Shown here one piece after another: positions 9,864 to 17,844 of a stretch of 64,000 nt of DNA. The translations under genes were made by a program, and so were the position numbers. How positions within the stretch are numbered: position 1 is the stretch's first letter; every line of letters starts with the position of its first letter. Below the pieces are notes generated by a model. That model was given only the letters and a program-made list of their open reading frames with translations, made no database searches and was not told the origin of the DNA. Source of the DNA: Mycobacterium sp. 852002-51961_SCH5331710 (GTDB taxonomy: Bacteria; Actinomycetota; Actinomycetes; Mycobacteriales; Mycobacteriaceae); NCBI RefSeq assembly GCF_001665535.1, contig NZ_LZSQ01000001.1:49675-113674 (forward strand), in the 5' to 3' direction.

Positions 9864-12361
9864 GCGGCGGCGCTGTCGGAGCCTTCGCCGGATGTGCCGC
9901 CGGCGGTATCGCCGGTGCTGGTGGCCGAGGAGTCGTTGTCCGGCTTGGCATGTCGCGGTGACGATCCCGGTATCGCGCTGACCGGTTCGCCGTTGTCCGG
10001 CTTGGCGTGCTTCGGGCCGGACTTGGCTCCCGTGTTCGGGCTGAACTTGTTGCCCGGCTTGTAGCCCTTCTTCGACGAGACGGTGTCACCGTCCTTGTCG
10101 GTGCCGGTCTTGGCTTCCCCGGTCTTCGGGTCGCCGGTCTTCGTGTCGCCGGTCTTCGTTTCGCCGGTGTTGGTGTCGCCGGTCTTCGTTTCGCCGGTGT
10201 TGGTGTCACCGGTGTTGGTGTCACCGGTCTTGGTGTCACCGGTCTTGGTCTGGGTGACCTCGGTCTCGCGCACCGGAGCTTCGTCGGCCTTCACGTCCCC
10301 GGTCGCGGTCTCTTCGGTGACAATCGTCTGCCCGTCGGGCGTCTGCGCGACGGTTTCGCCCTCGAGTTTGTCTGCGACGACTTCGTCGCCGGCCTTGTCC
10401 GTAACGACTTCGTCGATGACGTGGGAGCCGATCTCGTCGGTGGGCTCCTCACCCGGTTCGCCCGTCACGAGGGTGAGCATCCGCGCACCGGATTCGGGCA
10501 GGTCCGTCGGCGAGGGAAGTTCGCTCTCCTCCTGCGTGGCGCCCGGGAGGATGCCTTCGGTAGCCTGTTCCAAGGCCTCATCGACGATGCCGGTCAGCAC
10601 ACTGGTCGGCGTTGTGCCCCACAGGGATCCGCCGGTGAGGAACCGGAGCAGACTGGTCAGGACGTTCGGTGTGCCTGCGGTCGGGTTGCCGCTGAAGAAC
10701 TCCTTGAAGATGCCCTGGACCAACTGGTTGAGGATGACGCCCGGCGCCTGGGCCCAGTCGACGTTCGGAAAGGACATGAACGGCGTCGGGTCGCCGGCCT
10801 CGTCCAGTGTCCGCTCGTAACCGCCCGTCTGCGGGTTGTAGTAGACGTCGGTGTAGCCGAGGTTCACCAGGCTGGTCAACGCCGGGGCAAGCGCGTTGGC
10901 CACCATGCTGAACGGGTTGTAGCGCGCGACGCCTCCGAGCGTGACAAGGTTGAGCACGTCTGCGGCCAGATACAGTGGCTCGAGCAGAGGCAGGGTCGCC
11001 GAGCGCAGCGTGAGATAGAGGTTGACCGCGAGCGGGTCGCCGTTCGCGATGCGCTGCGCAAGATCGTCGAGCTGCAGCAGCTGCTGGGGGTCGAGCGTGA
11101 CGCCGCGAAGCATGTAGGTGGGGAGCAGCCCCGCAAAGAGGTTGTTGGCCAACGAGAACGGGTTCGGCCATGCGGCGAAGTCGCTCAGCAGGTCGTACTG
11201 GACCGTCGCGTCGAGCTTGATCGGGATCAGGTTCGCGCCGCCGACGGAAAGGCCGGTGCCGGGCACCGGGAGGCCCCCGCTGTAGGAGGCTTCGGTCTCC
11301 GGCGTGACCGTCTTGATGCCCGCAAGCCCGAAGAGGGGATAGAAGCGGGCGAACATTCCGCCGTTGGCCCGTCCGGGATTACGCAGCAGGATCATCGGGA
11401 GGATGGTGATGCTGCCCAGGAGCGGATGCTCGTCGGCGTTCTCCCCGCCCGGTTGATTCACCAGATCGGCAACGATTCGCTCGTATGCCGCGCCGGCGGA
11501 GAAGGCACCGAGCCCCATGCTCAGAACCACCGGGACCCGGACCTCGACGGCGTCGATGTCGGGGATGGGAATGTTGAGCAGGTCCAGCACCGGGTTCAAG
11601 ATCTCGAGCTCGCGAAGCACTGACTCGAGGCTGACTTCAGCGTCGAGGTACGGGGTCTTGTTGACCTCCTCGGCGATGGCGCGCGGCAAGCCGGGCACCC
11701 AGCCCAGGTCGACTCCCAACAGCTTGAGCAGGGTGAATACCGGGCCCGCAGTTATCACGTTGACCGGGCCGGGGAGGTTGGAGAGGTTGAACGGATCGCT
11801 GAGGTCGAGGCCGAGCAGTCCGAGCAGACCACCGAGGGTTTCGGGTAGTGAGCCAGCCAATAGGTTGCTGATCTGCTGCTCTACGTCGGGGGCGAGTACC
11901 CCGAGGGGATCGATCAGCGCACCGACGACACCGGGTACATCGACCGGGATCGCGCCGACCACATCTTCGAGCAAACCTGGTGGAATCTCACCCAGGACCC
12001 CGCCGAGCAGGTTGTTGAGCACCGACTCCGGGTCCGCGCCGGCCGCCTGCGCCAGCACGGCCAGGTTGAAATTCTCGACCACCAGTCGGATCAGCACCTC
12101 GGCGGCGACCTGGCCGAGGTCGTAGACCGCCGAGCCGAGGCCGAATGTCAGGTCGGGGATCTCGTCGGGCCCGGGCCACTGATTCACCGCCGCGGCCAGG
12201 CTGACGTCGGTATCTACCACAGCCTTCGCATCGTCGCTGGGCTCCGGAAGGGGTGCCGCACCGATGGTGAGCGCCGTCGCTGTCGCAGTTACCGCGCCGA
12301 TCGCCGCGATTTTGTTGGAGCTCCGGCTGCGTTTGCCATGCCTGCCGCGTCTGCCAGCCAC
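9860..12361 (-). CDS. Large secreted protein with a T-x-T-G-D repeat tail; unrecognised mycobacterial family
   Basis: The 833-residue product has a basic N-terminus (M-A-G-R-R-G-R-H-G-K-R) and a hydrophobic signal (about residues 18-38), so it is probably exported. Residues ~40-590 are Leu/Pro/Asn/Asp-rich with many L-G-G-L-L-x-L segments. The segment Y-D-L-L-S-D-F-A-A-W-P-N-P near 390 loosely recalls the end of PE-PPE-type domains, but there is no PE or PPE start and no clear hydrolase motif. Residues ~600-690 are acidic, followed by ten 5-residue repeats (about 704-753) and a Lys/Pro/Ser/Gly-rich end with two H-A-K-P-D-N copies. GTG 12361 is preceded by GAAAGGAC. Codon use resembles the neighbours. 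It is monocistronic between convergent genes. Confidence 0.75.
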   Translation of the reverse strand: MAGRRGRHGKRSRSSNKIAAIGAVTATATALTIGAAPLPEPSDDAKAVVDTDVSLAAAVNQWPGPDEIPDLTFGLGSAVYDLGQVAAEVLIRLVVENFNLAVLAQAAGADPESVLNNLLGGVLGEIPPGLLEDVVGAIPVDVPGVVGALIDPLGVLAPDVEQQISNLLAGSLPETLGGLLGLLGLDLSDPFNLSNLPGPVNVITAGPVFTLLKLLGVDLGWVPGLPRAIAEEVNKTPYLDAEVSLESVLRELEILNPVLDLLNIPIPDIDAVEVRVPVVLSMGLGAFSAGAAYERIVADLVNQPGGENADEHPLLGSITILPMILLRNPGRANGGMFARFYPLFGLAGIKTVTPETEASYSGGLPVPGTGLSVGGANLIPIKLDATVQYDLLSDFAAWPNPFSLANNLFAGLLPTYMLRGVTLDPQQLLQLDDLAQRIANGDPLAVNLYLTLRSATLPLLEPLYLAADVLNLVTLGGVARYNPFSMVANALAPALTSLVNLGYTDVYYNPQTGGYERTLDEAGDPTPFMSFPNVDWAQAPGVILNQLVQGIFKEFFSGNPTAGTPNVLTSLLRFLTGGSLWGTTPTSVLTGIVDEALEQATEGILPGATQEESELPSPTDLPESGARMLTLVTGEPGEEPTDEIGSHVIDEVVTDKAGDEVVADKLEGETVAQTPDGQTIVTEETATGDVKADEAPVRETEVTQTKTGDTKTGDTNTGDTNTGETKTGDTNTGETKTGDTKTGDPKTGEAKTGTDKDGDTVSSKKGYKPGNKFSPNTGAKSGPKHAKPDNGEPVSAIPGSSPRHAKPDNDSSATSTGDTAGGTSGEGSDSAAA
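10101..10250 (-). repeat. Ten tandem 15-bp units encoding T-(K/N)-T-G-(D/E)
   Basis: Ten consecutive 15-base units, read on the plus strand as variants of TCGCCGGTCTTCGTG, encode five-residue repeats in the tail of the 833-residue secreted protein. Changes between units are mostly K/N at position 2 and D/E at position 5, plus two outer units with Pro or Ala for the first Thr. The unit length keeps frame, so copy-number change would alter tail length only. Confidence 0.93.
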
Positions 12362-12456
12362 TGATCCGGTCCTTTCGAACGAAACAGCAATTTACGTGAC
12401 CGTAACAGGCAGACTCTCACGAGAGCACAGTTTGAGCAAATTTCTTTGCACGGTAA

Positions 12457-12470
12457 ATAAGTTAACTTAT
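12457..12470. promoter_or_regulatory. Perfect 14-bp AT-rich palindrome upstream of the repeat-tailed protein
   Basis: ATAAGTTAACTTAT is exactly self-complementary and sits in an AT-rich patch about 96 bp before the GTG of the secreted protein. It is the only obvious structure in the 143-bp gap apart from a short CTCTC-AC-GAGAG hairpin near 12415. It is a candidate operator; the regulator is unknown. Confidence 0.5.
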
Positions 12471-12504
12471 CGAACCCGACGCATAGCCAGCGGAATCGTT
12501 TCGA

Positions 12505-13272
12505 TCACCCGACGAGGACGCTGCGCGCCGCCGCCGATGTTTGCCGTACATAACCGCCACCGAACAGGACGACGTGGGCTAACAGCGGATAGAGCTGATG
12601 CAGACCGACCCGGCCGCGCCAGCCCGCCCGCAACGTCCGCGCGGATTGGTAGCCGTCGATCACCTCGTCGAAGTAGGGGCAGCCGAACAGTGCAAGCATG
12701 GCCAGATCGGTCTCGCGGTGGCCGCCGTGGGCGGCCGGGTCGATCAGCACCACTTCACCCGGTGTCCACATAACGTTGCCACTCCACAGGTCGCCGTGCA
12801 GGCGGGCGGGTGGGTCGTCGTCGTCGAAATCGCCTTCTTCGCACTTCACCATCGCCGTGTCGATGGCAGCGCGGCACTCCGCGTCCAGTCGATCGGCCGC
12901 TGCGCGCGCCATCGGGGCCAATCTCTCGCGCGCGTAGAAGGCGCCCCAGCGCTCGTGTCCCCTCAACGACATGGGCAGCGGATCGTGGAGCGGCCCGAAG
13001 AACCCGGGCCCTTCCCATCCGTCGGGCGGGGCTCCGAACGCCCCGGCTCCGGCGTCGTGCGTACGAGCGAGTCGGCACCCGAACTCGCGCGCGGCGGATC
13101 GGCTGGGTCCAACGCTTCGCAGCCGTTCCAGGGTGAGGCTGCGGTCGTCGTAATCGAGCACGGCCGCGCACGGAACCCCTCCGTCGGCCGCCGAAAGCCA
13201 CTGCAGCCCAGCGGCTTCACAGGCGAAGAAGCCTGGGGGTGCGGAGGCGTTGCGCTTGACGAACTCGCCCAT
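12505..13272 (-). CDS. Fructosamine kinase family protein
   Basis: The 255-residue protein resembles fructosamine-3-kinase/ketosamine kinases, which phosphorylate sugar-amine adducts on proteins or small molecules and so allow deglycation. The catalytic H-G-D-L-W-S-G-N loop lies near residue 169 and the metal-binding I-D-P-A-A-H-G-G-H-R-E-T-D-L-A near 188; both are intact. The N-terminal lobe is short compared with ~290-residue relatives, and I see no clear ATP-lobe lysine motif, so activity is likely but not certain. The ATG is 3 bp after the SDR stop, placing it last in a contiguous run that starts at the mce1 locus. Confidence 0.87.
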   Translation of the reverse strand: MGEFVKRNASAPPGFFACEAAGLQWLSAADGGVPCAAVLDYDDRSLTLERLRSVGPSRSAAREFGCRLARTHDAGAGAFGAPPDGWEGPGFFGPLHDPLPMSLRGHERWGAFYARERLAPMARAAADRLDAECRAAIDTAMVKCEEGDFDDDDPPARLHGDLWSGNVMWTPGEVVLIDPAAHGGHRETDLAMLALFGCPYFDEVIDGYQSARTLRAGWRGRVGLHQLYPLLAHVVLFGGGYVRQTSAAARSVLVG

Positions 13273-13275
13273 CGG

Positions 13276-14106
13276 TCAGGGTTGGCCGGACACCCGGCGC
13301 AACACGGCGTCGCGCACGCGGGTCGGCAACTTCGGCACCACGGCAACCTGCAGTTTGGGCCCCACCCCGACCACATAACGAGCTCGTGGTCTGCGCGCGG
13401 TGAGCGCCTCCTCGACCACGGCGGAGACTTTCGCGGTCGGGACAGCCATTCGTTGCGCGACGGGCACCATCTTCTTCATCCCCGCGATGTGTTCGGCGTA
13501 CAGCGCGCGGTGCTCCGGGGAAAGGGCGGCCTCGGCTTCGACCACCATGGTGTCGGCGGTACGCCACATGTCGGTGTCGGTCTGCGCCGGCTCGACGACG
13601 ACAACCGGTATCTGCCAGGGCCGCAACTCCATACGCAACGCATCGGCCGCGGCCTCGAGCGCGAACTTGCTCGCGGCATACGCTCCGAGCAACGGCATCG
13701 ACATCCGACCGTTGACGCTGGAGATGAACACGATCCGGCCGCGGGCTGCCCGCATCCGCGGCAGTATCGCCCTGGTGACGGCGAGCTGGCCGATCACATT
13801 GATCTCCAACTGCTTTCGCCATTCATCCGATGTCACCGTCTCCATGGGCCCGGTGACGACCACACCGGCGTTGTTGACCACCGCGTCCAGTCGCGGAGGC
13901 AGGACGTCGGCCAACGCGGCGATGTGGCCGGCGTCGGTGACGTCGAGGAGTACCGCCGAGATACGGTCCGGATCCAGCCCGGTGACCGCCTCGGCATCCT
14001 GCTCCGTGCGGACACCGGCAATCACCTGCCATCCACGCGCGGCCAGGTGCACGGCGATCGCCCGGCCAATTCCCCGTGACGCATCGGTGACGAGTACCGA
14101 AGGCAT
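13276..14106 (-). CDS. Short-chain dehydrogenase/reductase
   Basis: The 276-residue classical SDR has N-N-A-G near residue 88, catalytic Ser in F-I-S-S-V-N-G near 129 and Y-A-A-S-K near 143. The cofactor motif reads T-D-A-S-R-G-I-G rather than T-G-x-x-x-G-x-G, so the first glycine is aspartate; the other glycines are kept. The long C-terminal part (residues ~190-276) resembles retinol/steroid-type SDRs. Substrate is unknown. It lies 9 bp after the YoaK-like gene stop and 3 bp before the fructosamine kinase start. Confidence 0.88.
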   Translation of the reverse strand: MPSVLVTDASRGIGRAIAVHLAARGWQVIAGVRTEQDAEAVTGLDPDRISAVLLDVTDAGHIAALADVLPPRLDAVVNNAGVVVTGPMETVTSDEWRKQLEINVIGQLAVTRAILPRMRAARGRIVFISSVNGRMSMPLLGAYAASKFALEAAADALRMELRPWQIPVVVVEPAQTDTDMWRTADTMVVEAEAALSPEHRALYAEHIAGMKKMVPVAQRMAVPTAKVSAVVEEALTARRPRARYVVGVGPKLQVAVVPKLPTRVRDAVLRRVSGQP

Positions 14107-14115
14107 ACGGCAAGA

Positions 14116-14799
14116 CTAGCCTCGGCCGCGCCTGTCCCCGACCCAGAACAAGACTCCGGACAGCGCCACCATTGCCGCGGCGATGCCGATGATCGGCGCG
14201 ACGGTGAAACGGCTCATCGTCGCCCCCACGACCGCCCCACCGCACATCGTCAGAACCACGCTGTAGCGCAACTTCTCCCGCTCACCGGTGCCACCGGCCA
14301 ACCGGCTGTCGAAGCCGATCCGCACGATCGTCGTCGTCAACACCGTGGTCGACAACTCCTGGATGCCGAACTGCTGGGCGCTGGAGTTCTGGACGCCGAA
14401 CGCCACAGCCAGGCCGGCGATGAGCAGCAGTTTGGTGTTGTCCTGATAGTCGAGCACGCCGGTCCCGGCAAGCACCGACAGGGCCGCGAGCAACACGACC
14501 TCGAACGTCAGCGTGATCGCCAGCCACCGGCGGACATCGGTGCCGATGTGGCGGGTGAACCGGCCACTGACCACCGCACCCGCGACGAAGCCGGCGAACG
14601 CGACGAGCGCGGCGGTCACGTCCACCCCGGAGTTCGGCACCAGCCAGAAACCCAGGAAGATCACGTTCCCGGTCATGTTCGCCACGAACACGTGACCGAG
14701 CTTCAGCACGCTGACCGCATCGACCAAGCCGGTCGCGAACGTCAACAACAGCAGGCAGGTGATCGTCAACCGTTGCGAGACAGGCGATTCGACCGCCAT
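14116..14799 (-). CDS. DUF1275 (YoaK-type) integral membrane protein
   Basis: The 227-residue protein has about six membrane helices. The DUF1275 hallmarks are F-A-T-G-L-V-D-A-V-S near residue 20, N-M-T-G-N near 40, F-G-V-Q-N near 133 and T-T-V-L-T-T-T near 151. Members are transporter-like, but no substrate is established. The ATG follows GGGGAG eight bases upstream and lies 15 bp beyond the last Mce-associated gene, so it is likely transcribed with the mce1 operon, an unusual extension. Confidence 0.88.
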   Translation of the reverse strand: MAVESPVSQRLTITCLLLLTFATGLVDAVSVLKLGHVFVANMTGNVIFLGFWLVPNSGVDVTAALVAFAGFVAGAVVSGRFTRHIGTDVRRWLAITLTFEVVLLAALSVLAGTGVLDYQDNTKLLLIAGLAVAFGVQNSSAQQFGIQELSTTVLTTTIVRIGFDSRLAGGTGEREKLRYSVVLTMCGGAVVGATMSRFTVAPIIGIAAAMVALSGVLFWVGDRRGRG

Positions 14800-14814
14800 G
14801 CGCCAGCTCCCCGA

Positions 14815-15705
14815 CTACAGCTGTGGTGTCAGGTCCAGCGACGTGATGGTCGACATATTCGTGATCAGCCACTTGGCATCGCGGCGTTCCATCGTCAACC
14901 GGTAGGACAGGTAGCGCAGCGAAGGGATGTTCTTGCTCATCGGGCTGGTCGCCACCGAGTTGGTGTAGACGATCGCGGTGGCCTCGTCGGGGGTCAGGGT
15001 TTCCACCGCCGCGCCCAGCACCTGCGTGGTGTTGGTGACCTGCGCTTGTTTGTTCGTCGCGACGATCGCGTCGATGTACTTGCGGTACTCATAGGCGAAG
15101 TCGCCACCGAGGAACGCCGCCGACCGGTCCGGCAACGTCTCCATGTTGTCCGGCGTGTAGGTCCACAGTGTGGAGATCGCACTGGCCGCGGTGCGAGCCA
15201 CGTCGAGTTTGGTGTCGATCTCGGCTCGCTCCGACAGGTAGGGCTGCAGGGTCGACGCGGCGAACGCGGCTGCACCGACGAACAGCACGGCGGCCGCCGC
15301 CATCGCCGCGACGAGCCGCTTGCCTGCTGGCCGGTGCGGTACGAACCGCACTTCCTGCGGCACGACGGCGGACTCGTCCGTGGGGTCAGGCTCGACGGCC
15401 CCGGCTTCGGCCTCTTTGGGTTCCGAGGCGGCTGCGTCCTGCGCCGCGGCGTCGACGGTGTCGTCGTCGGCCTCCTCGACGCGCGTCCTGCCCTGGCGTT
15501 TCGCCTTGCCGACCGGCCGACGCGCGGGCGTATCCGCTGCGGGTGCCGCCTCCGGCGTCTCCGCCGTGGCGGAATCCGGGGCGGCTTCCGCCGATTCCTT
15601 CTGCCGACGCCGAAGGAAGGACCACCGACGCCGGCTCGGCGCCGGGGTGGATTCCGCCGGGGGTCCGGTGGTCAGATCACCTGGATCAGCTGGCTGATCT
15701 TCCAC
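14815..15705 (-). CDS. Mce-associated membrane protein (Rv0178-like)
   Basis: The 296-residue product has a long charged, Ala/Glu/Pro-rich cytoplasmic N-terminus (about residues 1-135), one membrane helix near 136-158, and an extracytoplasmic Mce-associated (NTF2-like) domain to the end. Such Mas proteins are thought to stabilise or assist Mce importers. The start is GTG 15705, chosen for a strong AAGGAGG seven bases before it; the start lies inside the end of the previous gene (34-bp overlap). It is the fourth Mce-associated gene after mce1F, matching Rv0175-Rv0178 order. Confidence 0.88.
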   Translation of the reverse strand: MEDQPADPGDLTTGPPAESTPAPSRRRWSFLRRRQKESAEAAPDSATAETPEAAPAADTPARRPVGKAKRQGRTRVEEADDDTVDAAAQDAAASEPKEAEAGAVEPDPTDESAVVPQEVRFVPHRPAGKRLVAAMAAAAVLFVGAAAFAASTLQPYLSERAEIDTKLDVARTAASAISTLWTYTPDNMETLPDRSAAFLGGDFAYEYRKYIDAIVATNKQAQVTNTTQVLGAAVETLTPDEATAIVYTNSVATSPMSKNIPSLRYLSYRLTMERRDAKWLITNMSTITSLDLTPQL

Positions 15706-16223
15706 TGCTGTCCCTCCTTGATAGCCGTTGCTATCCAACGACTTCCACTCTCGACTGTCGATTTGCCGTCCGGCCCTTTCGTGGAGACCTTGGTCGCGAC
15801 CAGGATGTCGGCGCTGCCGTTGTCGTTCCACCGCTGCACACCCGCGGCCAGCACGGCTCCACTGGTGGGCTCAGCCTGCGCGACCTGGATCAGTATCTCG
15901 TTCTGCTTCTCCTTGAACATCTTCGCGAAATCACCCGTCCCCTGCGCCAGGATCCGGTCCACATAGGCGTTGGCGTTGAAGGGGTCCAACGACGTGTAGT
16001 CGGTCATGAATTCGCTGACGTACACCAGCGCGGCGTGGTCATTGGCGACCGTGCGGCGGTTGTTCTCGTGGCTGACCAACATCAGCGATCCCGCCGCGAT
16101 CGCGGCCGCCATCAGAAGTGACGCCGCGGCGGCGATGATCGGAAGCCCCCAGCGGCGCGGTGGCCTCGGTTCCACCTCGAAGAAGTCTCGCTCATCGGCG
16201 TCGACTCTGCGCCGCGGACTCAT
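15672..16223 (-). CDS. Mce-associated membrane protein (Rv0177-like)
   Basis: The product has 183 residues from ATG 16223, which overlaps the previous stop as ATGA; an upstream ATG at 16280 would overlap that gene by 61 bp and is less likely. It has a cytoplasmic start of ~28 residues, one membrane helix (about 29-50) and a single Mce-associated domain with the conserved pattern of alternating strands ending W-K-I-S-Q-L-I. Length equals that of Rv0177 as I remember it. It presumably sits in the membrane with the Mce1 complex. Confidence 0.88.
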   Translation of the reverse strand: MSPRRRVDADERDFFEVEPRPPRRWGLPIIAAAASLLMAAAIAAGSLMLVSHENNRRTVANDHAALVYVSEFMTDYTSLDPFNANAYVDRILAQGTGDFAKMFKEKQNEILIQVAQAEPTSGAVLAAGVQRWNDNGSADILVATKVSTKGPDGKSTVESGSRWIATAIKEGQQWKISQLIQVI

Positions 16224-17203
16224 CGGCCCTGCGTATTCATCTGGGGTCGCTTCAGCACGGTGAGATTGGCGACGCGCCACTGGCCGTCGCCGGATTTCGC
16301 CAACTCGACCTGCACGGTGGCGGTGATGAACTTCAGCTCGTTGGGGTCATCGCCCCGCTGGCCCTGCAGCGCCAGCAGCATCTCCGCGGTGTCCGGCGTC
16401 GCTTCGAGCACCGCGCTGCTGACCGCCCAGTACTCGTTGGAGCTGACACCCGCGCTCTGTCCGGCCTTCTGCTGGTCGATCAACTGCTGCCGGTAACCGT
16501 CGGTGGCCAGCGACTGTGCCCGCGCGAAATCCTCCTGCATGGTGTCGCTCTTGAAGCTCAGCATCTGCTCGACGATCCGCGGGCCCTGTTCGGCGATCTG
16601 TTCTCTGGTCTCCTCGACCGCGCGCTCGTGCCGGTACACCACCCAGTAGTTCACTGCGACGGCCGCCGCGCAGGCCACCGTGGCGACGATGAGCACGACG
16701 GCGGTCAGCGTGCTGACGTTGCGCTCGGGCGGCGGCACCGGACGTACCTCGGTGCGCAGCAGAAGGTCGGCGAAGGTGCGGTGGCGCCGATCCCACAGTG
16801 GCCATAGCCATCCGATGAACAACGCCGCGGTGTCGAGCACGTGCGCGCCGTCACGAATCAGCAGCCGCCACACTCCGACCGGTGAGCCGTCCCGCTTCCT
16901 GACCGCGATGCCGAAAACGGCGCGTCCCAGCGAGAAGCCGACGATGCCAGGCAGTACGAGGCGATTGACCGCGATCACCAACACCACGACGACCACCGCG
17001 GCGATGTAGCACCACCACAGCGGACTGCGCAGCGGCGCGGTCAGCGAAACCAATGCCAGCGTCACCAGCACGGCGAGCCCGATCAGGACGTCGACGGCGA
17101 ACGCGCCGGCCCTGGCCGGCCACGACGCCACCGGCTCCACGGTGGCCTGGTCGGTGGCCGGCGAATCCGGGGTCGTGTCGAGTGTCAGGGTGGACGATGT
17201 CAC
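16220..17203 (-). CDS. RDD-domain Mce-associated membrane protein (Rv0176-like)
   Basis: The 327-residue protein carries an RDD domain in the N-terminal half: helices near residues 33-55, 62-85 and 118-135 with R-A-G-A-F-A-V-D at the first, G-R-A-V-F-G-I-A-V-R between, and D-R-R-H-R-T-F-A-D-L after. A further helix near 160-182 is followed by an extracytoplasmic Mce-associated domain. RDD domains occur in membrane proteins linked to transport or complex assembly. The GTG start overlaps the previous stop by 4 bp (GTGA) and the stop forms ATGA with the next gene. Confidence 0.9.
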   Translation of the reverse strand: MTSSTLTLDTTPDSPATDQATVEPVASWPARAGAFAVDVLIGLAVLVTLALVSLTAPLRSPLWWCYIAAVVVVVLVIAVNRLVLPGIVGFSLGRAVFGIAVRKRDGSPVGVWRLLIRDGAHVLDTAALFIGWLWPLWDRRHRTFADLLLRTEVRPVPPPERNVSTLTAVVLIVATVACAAAVAVNYWVVYRHERAVEETREQIAEQGPRIVEQMLSFKSDTMQEDFARAQSLATDGYRQQLIDQQKAGQSAGVSSNEYWAVSSAVLEATPDTAEMLLALQGQRGDDPNELKFITATVQVELAKSGDGQWRVANLTVLKRPQMNTQGR

Positions 17204-17844
17204 GATGTGACCTGATCCAACTCGGCGACCTTGTAGGTCCCTTCGTCCGGTGCCATCCGCACCCGCAGCCGGTAGCCCTGCTCCTCATCGGCGGTGTCGG
17301 AGTTGGTGACCTTGACCCGCACCGCGACCAGGATGTCGAAAGACCCGTCGTCGTTGTGCTTCTCCACCGCCGCGCGCATATCCGAAACCTGCACCCGCAC
17401 GTCGGCGGCCTGGTACGCGTCGACCAGCACCCCTGCGTACAGCGAGGACTGCACGGCGAAGTCGCCGGTCGAGCAATCGATGATCTTGGTCTGCGCCGCG
17501 GTCATGGCGGCGGTGTCGGGCGCGTGCGTCGCGGCCACACAATCCTTCGCCGCCTGCAGTGCCGCCGCTTCGGCGCGCTCGCTGGCCGCGACCCGTTGGT
17601 CATTTTTGAAGAGCAGGAATCCCGCGACACCCCCGGCGACGGCGAGCGCGAGCAGCGCCGCGCAGATACTGACAGCCAGGCCGCGACCGATCCGCGACGG
17701 TCGGCGGGGATCGGCCGAAACCTGTTCTTCTGTGGTGTCCGGATCCTCGGCGGGCGCTGGGCCTGGGGATACTGCTAACGACTCGTCGGGCGTCTCATCA
17801 GCATCGGTGGGGTTCAGCTGGCGGGTGCCAGCATCTCCTTCCAT
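17200..17844 (-). CDS. Mce-associated membrane protein (Rv0175-like)
   Basis: The 214-residue protein has an acidic, Pro-rich cytoplasmic tail (about residues 1-52), one membrane helix (about 53-78) and an extracytoplasmic domain of the Mce-associated family with two cysteines (about 102 and 123) that could pair. ATG 17844 lies 31 bp inside mce1F and is preceded by AGGAGA, indicating translational coupling. It is the first of four Mce-associated genes directly downstream of mce1F. Confidence 0.88.
   Translation of the reverse strand: MEGDAGTRQLNPTDADETPDESLAVSPGPAPAEDPDTTEEQVSADPRRPSRIGRGLAVSICAALLALAVAGGVAGFLLFKNDQRVAASERAEAAALQAAKDCVAATHAPDTAAMTAAQTKIIDCSTGDFAVQSSLYAGVLVDAYQAADVRVQVSDMRAAVEKHNDDGSFDILVAVRVKVTNSDTADEEQGYRLRVRMAPDEGTYKVAELDQVTS

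Noticed and set aside
10101..10250. Possible CRISPR array
   Set aside because: Units are 15 bp with no unique spacers and keep the reading frame of a protein, so this is a coding tandem repeat.
10007..11623. Long plus-strand open frame (538 codons) opposite the repeat-tailed secreted protein gene
   Set aside because: Arg/Val/Gly/His-rich composition typical of antisense frames in high-GC coding DNA, no recognisable domain, and the minus-strand gene has a signal peptide and ribosome site.
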